Of a DNA stretch of 64,000 nucleotides, positions 12,901 through 23,900 are shown piece after piece. The DNA lies in contig JAKULF010000008.1 in assembly GCA_022661535.1 (NCBI GenBank), positions 1,116,001-1,180,000 on the forward strand. The letters run 5' to 3'. A program made the translations under genes and the position numbers. The number at the start of each line of letters is the position of its first letter. Position 1 is the first letter of the stretch. Source of the DNA: Eutypa lata. Its lineage: Eukaryota > Ascomycota > Sordariomycetes > Xylariales > Diatrypaceae. The notes under the pieces are model-generated. The model was not told where the DNA came from. It searched no databases and saw nothing but the letters and a program-made list of their open reading frames with translations.

Positions 12901-14726
12901 TAGATATATCACTACTCCAGTATCTTTCCGAGAATAATGCCGATACCCAGACTATTGATCCGTTATACCAGCGGAATCTATTATTCCGGACACTGTTAGC
13001 TTGGAGACGTTCTCGGTTCTCAGGATAATGCCAATTTGCGTCTTTCGGGCCAGGGAACGTCCGAACGGCATTCATGTTGTATGCAGCTGAATCGATGTTG
13101 CGAGTGGTCTTCCAGCCAACCGGCCCAGAGTAGGTTAGGCCACCCCAAAGGTGGTTGTCGAAGGAGCAACCTAATTCCGCTATCCATTCATTTTCAAAAA
13201 ACTAGAGGCATAAAGATAAGTGAAATGCTTTCGCACAGAAACGGGGTTTTATGTCAATAACATACCGGTTCGTACTTTGGATTAAGCGATATTCCCTGCC
13301 AGATTGCATGCTTTATAAGTTAACAAGCTACTTCTTATTATAAAAATAATGAATATATAAAATCTCACCATAGTTTCGTGAACTAGCTGAAATGTTAAAT
13401 TTTAATATTAGCGTTATTACGAAATAGTATAGTTATATATACATTTATTTTAATTTATTTTAAAAAAACAAAAAAGAAGAAAAAAGAAAAAGGACGTACC
13501 GTCTTAGTAATTTGAAACAAGCACGCGAATCTTTCCGCTGGGGTTGTTTGTACTTCAAGAAGTGGCCGGAATTCTTTTGTTCTTAGGGTGACTTTAACAT
13601 GGCGATCACTGGGAGATTCAAGAGGGCCGTTATACCATTCAGTTACCCCGATAGAATTATTAACCTCTGTACCATCAAAAGAAAGCAACATGCCACGCAA
13701 GTATAATTTTAACGCATCTGCTATAGATCCATCGGGCTTTAGGTTGTCAAAACGACTTGGTGGCGCCATCGGGCGGGCAGCTTCCCAGTTATTCGCAAGT
13801 AGAAAAAGCTGAAAAGGAACTCGAGGTGGAATGAATTGAGCCGGGTTATTGACCATGTCCCAAAACCGGACGTTACATGACAATAGCGCTACAAGCCTAG
13901 AAACTTGAAATTAATACAATAATATAAAGGATAAAAAATAAGAACGAACAAACCAGTCATCTTCTTGGTCTACGAGCATATTTAATATTCTGTTGGCAAG
14001 CTCAATGGAAATCCTGAGGACATCCCAGACCGCCTTGTTATCCACGCTCCAATAACACGGCTCCTCCGCAGCCGCTAAGGGAGGAATAGGCTGCCTTAAC
14101 TCCTTTCTCGGATCCGTAAGAAGATCAAGCCAAGCGCCTTTTTGGTAGAAGCCGAACCATTTGCTTTCGTCTACCGTGATCAAGCTGCTAGCGAGCGATA
14201 TCCAGTCCTTCCACCCGTCGCTTGGCTGTTGAAGGCCACCATCATAGCCTTGGTACAGCTTTTCGTGTAAAGCAAGAACTTGGGCAGATCTGAGGCCGAA
14301 CAATGATTGCGTTTGTATGTGCTCGCCATATAAAATGACATCAACATCCTGAAGATTTTGTATAGGGGGCAAGGAACCTGCGTAGGCGCGGTAATCAAAG
14401 GGTTCAATCCTAGGATATTCCGGAGCAACTGTAGCATATACCGTTAACAACTATTCTGATAAATTATATAGCAACTATTAAAGACATTTTAAATGGGGGG
14501 TTGCAATAAAATATCGCTGCATTACAAATTCAAGCTTTTTATAAATAAGCTAAGAGGAAATAAAGTATAATGAATAAAAAGCAAGATACTTACGGCCGCT
14601 ATGAGAGCGTTGATCGGGAAAGCCTAGACGGAAAAAAGGATGTTTTGTCACATAAAAATGCTCCGCCCAGGGCGACTTGGGCTCCTTGATAGGTAAGTCT
14701 ATAAATGGATCTATAGGCAAAGACAT
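9985..14726 (-). CDS. Large multi-exon protein: HExxH metallopeptidase-like region plus cytochrome-b5-like modules
   Basis: ATG at 14726, stop at 9985-9987, about 15-20 short exons with AT-rich introns. The first exon is 14726-14594; a later one runs to 13500. An 18-nt mini-exon (13386-13369, Leu-Val-His-Glu-Thr-Met) then splices to an exon at 13310-13266 starting His-Ala-Ile-Trp-Gln-Gly. Joined, they make HETMH, a zinc-peptidase HExxH motif, followed by Glu residues (ENEWIAELG) that could give a third ligand. The C-terminal half holds four modules, each starting VYD-I/V/L-S/T/L and each cut by a phase-1 intron right there (exon ends at 11557, 11253, 10923, 10293). The third has full cytochrome b5 signatures: FHFHPGGSNWL, AGRDAT and KKYHSQNW. 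At 12025-12128 two frames are open and the more protein-like one does not stay in frame downstream, so a one-base defect is possible. Function unknown; metallopeptidase and heme-binding roles are inferred from motifs only. Confidence 0.7.
13369..13386 (-). other. 18-nt mini-exon carrying the HExxH core
   Basis: Flanked by an acceptor (cag) and a donor (gtgaga) on the minus strand. It encodes Leu-Val-His-Glu-Thr-Met in phase 0 between the upstream exon ending at 13500 and the downstream exon starting His-Ala-Ile-Trp at 13310. Without it the HExxH motif would be lost while the frame is kept, because 18 is a multiple of three. Skipping would therefore give an in-frame form lacking the motif. Confidence 0.7.
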
Positions 14727-15489
14727 GATGTAGCCTTACATTCGAGGACGTTGGAGAAAAGACAGAAAATACAGGCAAAATATAAAATAAGAAATGTGTA
14801 CATATAAACGGAACCAAAATAGAAGGACGCAATTATACAACAAAGACTCGCTTTTGAACAAAAGCATCACTACGTGTAAAGAAAGCTAAAAAATATATAT
14901 ATATATTAATTATGAAAACGGCTCAAGTACAGAACTAAGACAAAGAACTCAAAGTTAGAAAAGATTATTGTTTGGAATGCGGGCCGGCGTAGCGATTTTC
15001 ACGCCCAGGGCCGAGTTCGAAACCCCATTATAAACCGGTCTATCAAGAAATGTGAACTCCGCATGTGAATTCTATAGCGCTGCAGTTATGAAAGGGACGA
15101 ACTTATGAAGTTCAAGGGCTCAAAACCTGTTATAGGGGAAGCTGCGGAACTCAGAATGATAATGTAGATTAGTGGCTTGCTAGGTAATCTATAGCTAAGT
15201 GCTAGATAGTGGCTGTTTAGTTGTGGTCTAGGGCACTAGCGAGGTGTACTGACAACGTAACACGATTCGTTACAGCTAGGTATCACAGGGAGGTTTGCGT
15301 GTGGGTTGAAGTGTAACATGTTTATTCATTAGATAGGATCAGACATGGTTAGATAGCTAGTTAACTAGCACGAGAGCGAAAATGTTAATCCCACATTGAA
15401 GATTGACTTCAGAACTTACACCACAATTTCTACACATGTTTCGGTTCCAATTCTAACCACTCTAAATTAAATCATCACCGTCTCTCTAC
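14727..15489. other. Promoter and spacer region
   Basis: Upstream of the 14726 start. Contains a short TA run near 14891-14906. No gene seen; likely 5' UTR and promoter of the minus-strand gene. Confidence 0.4.
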
Positions 15490-17480
15490 CTAGTCCATGT
15501 TAACCATCTCTCTCAAGGCCGTCGGCACGGACTTAAAGATATACCGGGCGATCTTCGTTCCCGTCACAAACCTCCTATTCGCAGGATATAGGTGATCTCT
15601 CTTCTTCAAGGGCATGTTCTTGTAGATGGAAAGCTTGCACAGTTCATACTGATAGGTAACCCACCCGATGCCCATCGACCTGCATAAGGGCATTACTGTT
15701 GCATGGTGGTGTGGGACCAGTGATTTGGCCCCACAGGTAGTATGACCAAGTGTGCATGATGGGTAAATTGTTTTCAGCTTGATAGAGCGACGTCTCTAGC
15801 TGCTGGCGCACTTTCTTGTGACTCATGACCCTCCTTACTGCCGTCTCATTCCCTGGAAAATATGCTCAGGAAATAAGGCATATAACATTGCAAACCCATA
15901 TAAAAAATAAGTATAGACTGAATAATGTTTAATCAATACTATTCTCATTGGAATAAGCATAAGATATTACTAGGATAATTCGGTTTATTCGAATTCGCCT
16001 AAGTGTTGGTGTTAAGGTGGCATTACACCTCCCAGTTGAGAGACCAACCACCTGGTCTCTCCGTGTCGGCGACTACGGAGCAATATCATCGCATCCAGAC
16101 TGCACCTCGACCTCGACCTCGACCTCGACCTCGACCTCTCGCCTGGCGTCCGGTAAGTACTCTCACGTCCTCATACTGAATAAATATTCGAATGATGACT
16201 ATAGATGGAAACGATTTGGCATGGTCATATCGCCAACCCCAAGAGGGTAACCAAGCGAAGAACCAAGACGATAAGGGGTATCGTGAGCAGCGTCTTAGAC
16301 GACAGTAAGATGGAAGTTGAAGGCGGAGTCATCACATTTATTGGGAGCTTGCTATGCACTTAATGATAATGTCACAGACAGAGAGGGATGGAACTAGAGA
16401 CATGATTTGCCCTTGTTGATGTGATCGACCAGATTTGTCGTCTGCATCCTGTCTTCACACATCCCCATGGTCATGTAGTCGTGACAGAGACCTATCAGTA
16501 TCTGCGTTGTGTGATTCCGCATGATATGCGAGACGTCTTGCAGTTAATATGGCACATATTCGATCGCGTATAGGGGCATGCCTGGTGACCCCTTAACCGG
16601 CGTCGCTTTAGATCAGCGCAGTTTTGATCATCTCTCGGGCGTATCGCGAGGCTCGTATGCACCAACACGCATCTGCAGTGGAGTCTTGCCATCATTACAT
16701 CCCTCAGGCTCTCCCATTTCATCTCACCGATCGTGTTCATTCCGTAACCCCAATACTTAGTGATGGGGGTCTGTGCTCTTCTACGTATACGTCTCCACTA
16801 GCGTCAGAGTGATCGAGCTTGAAGCTCCTGTGACTGAGCTCCATCCACTTGGGGAATGCGATGGCGTATGGATTCTCGATCAAGTAGATATCCGCCTTGA
16901 TGCCGTTGGCTGGTGGTGTTGGTATTGAGCTAAACGTATCTCTACATGCTGCATATAGCGAGATGAACCTTGACGCTGTTCGTGATGTCACTTGGCTTCA
17001 CTAGCTTCTATACGGCAAGCGACTTCCTTATGTAGTAGATCACGAGCTGCCGTCTAATGCTATTGTTCATTGCATTCTTCTCGTAGAATGGGATCTTATA
17101 GAAGATTATAATCAGCTTCTGGAATAGAAACCCGGTTCGGTTGCTGTTGAGACCGATACGTTGGGCGTCCACCTCTTGATGAACTGATAGCTGAACCCAC
17201 CATTTATTTTAGACTCGTTGCACACGATGACCCGCTTCTCGCATAGCCTCCTAACGAGATCAGGAGATGGCCACTTCGCCTTGCTCCTGATCAAGTCGTC
17301 GTTCGCCCATCACTGCGTCGCCGAGCATAGGCGTGAGGTTCTTCGCAAGCATGGTCTTACCTTCATGTCTATCTGGATGGTAGAAGACTACGTATTGCCG
17401 ACGGTTTGAATGAGGGCGTGTGCACGGGACCCAGTGGTGGTGGGATAGACGGTCCTAAATATAAACCCCTTAAAAGGATT
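15490..17480 (-). pseudogene. Decayed gene with SF3-type helicase relics
   Basis: No single open frame is intact, but short minus-strand segments in shifting frames look like ordered pieces of one AAA+ (superfamily 3 style) helicase. A Walker A-like block (HEGKTMLAKN) lies near 17350-17370. A Walker B-like block (KRVIVCNES) near 17209-17236 is preceded by KWPSPDL. A sensor/arginine region (IPFYEKN, then SIRRQLVIY) lies near 17035-17085. Further conserved-looking pieces are at 16737-16991 (AFPKWMELSH) and 16495-16740 (MKWESLRDVMMARL). Two more open stretches at 15490-15693 and 15644-15826 may be its 3' end or unrelated. At least three frame changes and several stops separate the pieces. Such helicases occur in DNA viruses, plasmids and some transposons; the source cannot be fixed from this. 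Not expected to give a protein. Confidence 0.5.
16105..16137. repeat. CCTCGA hexanucleotide microsatellite
   Basis: Five perfect copies of CCTCGA (16105-16134) followed by a partial copy. It lies inside the decayed helicase region and could code for Ser-Thr runs on the plus strand, but no gene there is supported. Confidence 0.85.
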
Positions 17481-17666
17481 GACCCACTTATTATACAAAT
17501 GGCGAGCTTGGCGGGGTCTCGATTTTTTCTCTTCCTTTTTGCGACAGGCTTGATAAGCAACACTCCGACTAAGTATCACCTCAATATTTCGCCAATTAGC
17601 GCATTACACCCAGTTAATATTTGACTATCAAGTCTATTATCAAGTTCAGATATATCGTCGGCAACG

Positions 17667-18974
17667 ATGGCGGATCTACCTCAAACCTTTGATCGTAAGT
17701 TTTCTCTTGCTCCCCTTTCCCTTCGCACGCAATCTTCCAAGTTATCTTATCGGCATGTACCGCCCCTTCTCGCCCACTACTATCTAGCAAGCTACCCCGC
17801 TATGATATTATCTCACGATAGCCTCAACAAGGGAAAAGAGGGAGAGAGAGAGAGAGAGAGAGTGAAATCAAAAAGCAAAAAAACAAAACAAAAAACTAAC
17901 GCCACCCTCCCACAACAGGTCCGGTGCACATCGCCGTCATCGGCGGGACGGGGCTGTACAAGCTCGACGGGTTCACGCCGATCGCGCGAGTGAACCCGGA
18001 GACGCCGTGGGGGTTCCCGTCGGCGCCGATCCTGATCCTGGAGCACGCGGGGGCGGCCGTGGCGTTCCTGGCGCGGCACGGCGCCAGCCACGAGCACGCG
18101 CCGCACGAGATCCCCGCGCGCGCCAACATCGCCGCCCTGCGCCACATCGGCGTGCGGTGCGTCGTGGCCTTCTCGGCCGTCGGCTCCCTGCAGGAGCACA
18201 TCAAGCCCATGGACTTCGTCGTCCCGGACCAGGTCATCGACCGCACCAAGGGCATCCGGCCCTTCACCTTCTTCGAGGGCGGCCTGGTCGGCCACGTCCC
18301 CTTCGGCGACCCCTACGACGAGAGGATCGCCCAGGTCGTCCGCCGCTGCGCTGCCAGTATGCAGGGCGAGGGCGTCGTGCTGCATGAGAGGGGCACTGCT
18401 ATCTGCATGGGTATGTATCTGTCTTTCTCTCTCTGAGCGTTTGGAGTGATCGGGACCCGTCGTGTAGCCTGTCTACCTGGATAGTTAGATGGGTGGATGG
18501 ATGGATGGATGCAAGCAAGGGACGGAACCAACGAAGAAACAGACAGATGACTAACACCAAGATAAAACAGAGGGGCCGCAATTCTCGACGCGCGCCGAGT
18601 CGAACCTGTACCGGTCGTGGGGCGGGTCCGTGATCAGCATGTCACTGTTGCCCGAGGCGAAGCTGGCGCGCGAGGCCGAGATGGCCTTCCAGGTGATCTG
18701 CATGGCGACCGACTACGACTGCTGGCACACGACCGAGGACGTCGACGTGTCCATGGTGATGCGCTACATGGAGAGCAACAGCCGGAACGCGCGCCACCTG
18801 GTGGGCGCCGTCCTCGACGAGCTCTGCAAGCAGGAGAACGGCGACCTCGTCACCGCCAAGCACTGGGAGGGCGCGAGCAAGGGCGCCGTCGCCTTCTGCA
18901 CGAAGCCCGAGGGCCGCAGCCCCGAGGCCCTCAGAAAGGTCGAGTATCTGTTTCCTGGCTTCTTGAAGGACTAA
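17667..18974 (+). CDS. MEU1: S-methyl-5'-thioadenosine phosphorylase
   Basis: Three exons: 17667-17694, 17919-18410 and 18571-18974; 307 residues, in the usual range for the family. It cleaves 5'-methylthioadenosine with phosphate to adenine and methylthioribose-1-phosphate in the cytosolic and nuclear methionine salvage pathway. Visible motifs: IAVIGGTGLYKL (phosphate loop), FLARHG followed by EIPARANIAAL (substrate and phosphate contacts), EGPQFSTRAE, and MATDYDCWH with the base-binding Asp. The 28-nt first exon codes only MADLPQTFD plus one base; the same arrangement with a short leader exon makes the start unambiguous. Exons 2 and 3 are far more GC-rich than neighbouring DNA, and both introns contain microsatellites. 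The gene is flanked by decayed sequence on the left. The symbol follows the yeast orthologue name. Confidence 0.95.
17842..17862. repeat. GA dinucleotide microsatellite in intron 1
   Basis: About ten GA units in the first intron of the methylthioadenosine phosphorylase gene, followed by an A-rich tract up to the acceptor at 17918. Confidence 0.9.
18494..18511. repeat. GGAT tetranucleotide microsatellite in intron 2
   Basis: Four TGGA/GGAT units within the second intron (18411-18570) of the methylthioadenosine phosphorylase gene. Confidence 0.8.
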
Positions 18975-19100
18975 GTAGGGAAAAGGAGAAGATGAAGATG
19001 GGGATAGCCGATCAGACCGGATCTGCCCGCGCAACTTAACGTTTGTTGGCATCCGCCCCCGGGGGTAGCTCATTAGTATATAAGCATGGATAAGCTGGCA

Positions 19101-19121
19101 TATATATATATATATATATAT
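19101..19121. repeat. TA dinucleotide microsatellite
   Basis: About ten perfect TA units downstream of the methylthioadenosine phosphorylase stop codon. Confidence 0.9.
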
Positions 19122-19551
19122 ACAGGCAGGTACAGGCAGATAGATGGACGGACGCAGATGGATAAGCTCATGATAGACGGAATTAGACGCGCCGAATTTT
19201 TAATCGACGCCCGGATTATAAGTCGTTCTAGTGGTATATAGGACCTAGAGGTTTCCGAATAAACGATAGGCATCAACTGCGTTAGCTAGCTACGGGAACA
19301 CGGATTTTCGTGGGTCGTAGGTAGGTAGAGTACCAAATAGAAAGAGAACCTAGACTAGAAGAGCATTTCTAACTTTCTAATCATCTCCTGAAATGACAGA
19401 ACCCATTCCGCAGCCAGCACTTGTCACATCACATCCTCGCTTCAACCCCCCCCCTCTTTTCATGCGAACCCTCCCAAGTTATCTTTGAAGTCCCAGTGGC
19501 AGTACCACGGGATCTCTTCTTCCCCCTTCTCCTAATTAGTTAGTCACTATT

Positions 19552-19788
19552 CTACCCACCACAACAGTCCCGCCTAAGCCTCCTCCAGAACGATAGCTTG
19601 GTCTTCCTTCGGCATGACAGGCGCCCGCAGAGCGCACCGTCCAGCTGGTGCGTCTCGTGTGCCAGGCTCCCGCAGTACCCCAACCGCCGCTGTCGGTCCC
19701 GGCTCTGACCGCGAAAGGTGATGCAGGTTGCGATCGGTGCGTGGTCGGTGTGGCCGCAGGCGTAGCGGAAGTGGTGCTGTGTGCACAT
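19552..19788 (-). CDS. Possible small Cys/His-rich protein
   Basis: Open frame of 78 residues starting MCTQHHFRYACGH, with further Cys at about residues 22, 39, 54 and 59. Small fungal proteins of this look (Met-Cys-Thr-x-x-His followed by a Cys-Gly-His motif and spaced Cys) are common and unexplained; zinc binding is plausible. The last 20 residues are Arg/Trp-rich and less convincing. An overlapping frame ends MPKEDQAIVLEEA, so an unrecognised intron or frame change near 19610 is possible. It stands alone between two well-supported genes. No expression evidence. Confidence 0.4.
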   Translation of the reverse strand: MCTQHHFRYACGHTDHAPIATCITFRGQSRDRQRRLGYCGSLAHETHQLDGALCGRLSCRRKTKLSFWRRLRRDCCGG

Positions 19789-20902
19789 ATTTTGCCTTCT
19801 GTGGGATTACGGTAGGGTAGGTGTTTATGGGTGTATGTATTGTGTATTAAGTGTTATGTGCGCATGATGAATTTCTCGTTTGCTTCCCCTTCCCGTTCCC
19901 TCTTCTTTAGCTCTTGCGGTTGAGAAGGTGTGCATGTTTATCTGTGTAACCGCGGTGTGTGGTTTAGAGTAGTAGTGATAGGCATGGCTGAGGTATAGAT
20001 AGAAATAGGTAGATGTTGGCCTTAGTGACAGTAGTTCTTGTGTTTTAGGGATCCAGAGTCGATGAAGCCTTATCATTGCAAGGTTGGGTGGCTATTATTG
20101 GCTTGTCCTCCTGAATCATATGAATTGAAGATACCAACCCGAACGAAGAATAACGTGCAAACGGTTTGAGAATAGGTACGTCCTTTCATGGAATGCAAAC
20201 TAGACAACGCTGTGATCTGATCAATTGACCGACTGTGGTAGTGAATGCTGGATGACTACTTTGTTTGAGTCACCCCACTCATGACCAAGATTGCTGGAAT
20301 GAAGCAAACAATATTCATTCGGATGATATGCTTCTTGATTAGGTCTACCATCGATAGACAACATATCTTCACAAAGATCACTAGTAAATATCAACGTAAA
20401 ATCAGCTGATTAACCGAACATCGTGAACCTCTGGTATCATATTTTCTAGCCTGAGATCCTACTCATGGAGAATCCAATTACTGCATAGATCATTTGTCAC
20501 CAGTTAAAAGACCTATATATATCTCAACAGCATTGTAGTTAAATTGCTGTTTGTTCTTTACCGTAACCAATCACACAAGAGAACACTAAATCATACCGTA
20601 AGGAATCATAGGTAATCTGGTATATATTCTCATGTCACTTTTCACTTAAATATGATATAGTGTCGGGACTGATCTACATACGTTGTCCACCTTGTGCACC
20701 CCTACCTAATGCAGCCCCCCTCTTCCACTTCCACTTCTTCTGCTATGGTATACATTTCATCCAATTCTTATTCAATACTAAATACTCTAAACTACTAGTC
20801 CATAGACTCCAGGATCCCAATGTGCCTATCTACTACTACTTATCACTGGAGGCATCACCCCTTATCCTAGTGGGTCACGCAACCCCAACCCCAACTCCAA
20901 GC

Positions 20903-23900
20903 TTACATTAACAGATACAGGGCCCTGACCCCCTTCTCCGCAGCAGCAACATGCCACGGTCTAGCATCAACCTCGCGATCCGTCACGCCCCGCGCTCTCG
21001 CCAGCGATCCTAGAGCTCTATACTGCACTAGCACTTCGCGAAGCAAGGGCTCGTACGCTCGGGGGTGGTGCAAGTGGGGCGGCGGCGCGTGCGCGACGGG
21101 TGATGACTGGGCCGAGGACTGGCCGTGGTGGGTTTGTGGATACGCGGCGGAAGACGCGGTGCCGGAGTTGTTGCTGTTGGGATTGCCGGTATTTTCCTTG
21201 GCAGTGCCGCCGCCGCTCCCGTTGCTGCCATGCTGATGCACGTACACTACGTTGACCTCGATTAGTGCCGGTGGGTCGTCGACGCGGGCCCCGCCCCGCT
21301 TGACTAGGTATCCGCTGATGAGGGCGGTCTGGCCGAAATCTGCGGCGGCCGCTTGCGGGTTGATGCTGAGACGGTGCGCGAGAACCGCGCCCCATGTATG
21401 GTCCGTCACATCGGTCAGGGTCGAGTCGGCGTCCGAGGGCTCCGGCACGGTGTTGCCTGGATTCGTGGCGGCGGAGTTCGCAGTGACGTTATCAAGACCG
21501 CCACTGCCGCTGCCCGGCGTAGGCGCGCTCTGTTCTGGGGAGACCATGGATGGCTGCGGCGTTGAGACAGGCGTGGTGTAGAAGGCAGAAGTGGAGCTAG
21601 TGGGTATCTTGGCAGCCGGGGGTATGAGCTGTAGCGAGGGATCCGTGTCCACGGCAAGGAGGGTGAGGCTCATAGCGGCTTTGGACTCGGCCTGGGCTAG
21701 GGCTGACCAGATATCAATTTCGTGTTGCTCTATGGCTCCGCATTTGGTGATGATAATACGCCAGTGCACCTTCCAAGCGGATACTAAGTCGCGAGTTGTC
21801 TCCCAAATCTCGTGCGCGACATCAGCAAGTGGCGTTACGATAGATTTGCCCTTCCTCCCTAGACAATATGAGCTTGTTAGCTGTTGAACACCCCTATTAT
21901 CTGTCCAAGCCGCTGTGACCCATCGCTCGTCAATACTTTGCGCATATGCGACATGGAGACACGAATTCTCATGTAGAAGTGATGCGGATGGATTTGACGT
22001 AAGTTTAAAGTCGATATGCCGAGGTGGCGCCTGTTCGAGAACGATAGCTGGGGACGGCATTGGTCCACCAAAGAGCGCACATCTATCATATGTTTCTATG
22101 GCTAATTTGGCAAAGTCCGCAGGCGATGGATTAACAAGTGACGTTGCGGATGACACGAAATCTATCGGGACTAATTGGAGAACCATTTCGTTGACGGCAG
22201 GCAGTCGCTTACTCGCCAACAGCTTCTTATACCCCTCAAAGAGTTGATGGAATGCGACGCATGATTCTACGATAGATCCAGAGATATCCGGCGAGTAGAC
22301 AAAGAAGACGACGAAGTTTGTTTCCTGCACTGTCATAGACCCCAGCGTCTTGCAAAGCTTAGAGACACTGGCTAATAGCGACGACCCTGGAATCGATGAT
22401 GATTCATGGAATGGTTCCAATTTCTTCTCAACATCGAAAGCTACTAGACCATCTTCAATATCGCTGGAGGTTGGTAGTCGGTTGAATGAGCCAAGTTTGA
22501 AAGACTCGTAGACACTGCGCATACGATCCATGAAAACCAACATGCTATCTGCCATGCCAGAATAATTAGGAAAAATGCAAATAGCATTTACGTCCTTATT
22601 TCCTTGGGATGGAGCCAACCCAAGACTCTCCCAGAAAGTCACAGCAGACGGTAGAACAGATAACCTAGATTCATAGCGTCGGAGGGCAAAATGGGGCGAT
22701 GGGATCTGCCACAAATTGGATGGCCTTATTTGATCAGTGCCGGGCGGCCGCGGTTGAATCCTTGTAGGCTGACTTAGGAAAGGCACATCTTGAACTTCAA
22801 TGAATGGTCGAAATTGGCAGTCGGTGGCGACCCCGACACAAGCTGGGAGGATGGCCTGGAGTTCCTGCACTGAGCGGCGAGTGGCATTGAGCAATTCTCG
22901 ACGATAATCAACCTTGGATTGTACTGGGGCTTGGGATTCGCCGAGGATGGACAGTGTAGTGGTCGCCGTTTGGTCCATAATAAGCTGTGCAGCTAATACG
23001 AAAGCCTCATCCGTAAAAGAGTACGGGATATCAAGAGGCTCCGGATCCGCAAAATACCTACTTAAGGGCAACTCTATCTCACACTTCAAAGTGCAAGATG
23101 AATCTAGTGAGAAATTGGGCGATGGCATATCGACACAGTCAAGTTCCTTGAACGAGGTCGCTAGAGATTCTCCATCGTCATCTACGCGCCGCCTTCTTGT
23201 ACTCATGGATTTCACCGGCGAGGGAGGCTCGTCACTTTCATAGCTAGAATCGTCCTGATCGGATACTAGACTTAGCTCGTCTGCATCCGAAAGGGTAGTA
23301 TCATCAATCTCTAACGGACTCGGTCGGCTCGAGGTCAAATCCAGAGTGTTAGAAGCCCGCAAAAATAGCTGGCCGATATTTGACGGGGGCTCCTTCAACC
23401 CCTTTCGCCCTTTGCCGTGACGCTTCAGATAGTCCGTCGTCGGTGTTGTATTCAAGTCAGAAGTTTTTGACCCCTTCGACTGATCGGCGGAATAACCAAA
23501 CCGCCCATTGCCCTCGTACTTACTGTTGACCGCCGACAAGCTAGGTCCGAAGTCAACCTTTTTGAAGATGCTACCATGCTGTGGTCCATATATGAGAGAA
23601 TTCCGCTGAACAGCATTCTGATTATCAAGAGAAGCCCTGACCCTTTTGTATACTGTGTCCGGCGTAAAGGGGCTAGGGGGTCTCTTCACGCCGGCAGACT
23701 GTTGTCGATTTCTCTCCGGCTCTGTTTGGCGTGGTTTTTCATCCATCAGCGAGCTTCTTGCGTGCCTGAGTTCGGGTTTGGTGAAGATTGGAGAGCGTAC
23801 ACCTCCTGGTACTGGCAGGTCTGCTGCTTCGGCCTTAACGTGGTGACCTTCCAATGCCCCAAGGCTAACAGTGAGGTCAGAAGTTGAATCTGAATTTGAC

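Larger units (their letters stand above)
18975..20902. other. Intergenic region with TA microsatellite and one possible small gene
   Basis: Mostly non-coding. A TA repeat of about ten units lies at 19101-19121. A possible small minus-strand gene (19552-19788) is listed separately. The part from 20100 to 20900 is AT-rich with no supported gene and should include the 3' UTR of the Mediator gene. Confidence 0.5.

Noticed and set aside
17813..18385. 190-codon open frame on the minus strand across the methylthioadenosine phosphorylase gene
   Set aside because: Antisense shadow of a GC-rich coding exon; low-complexity Arg/Asp/Gly composition and no motif.
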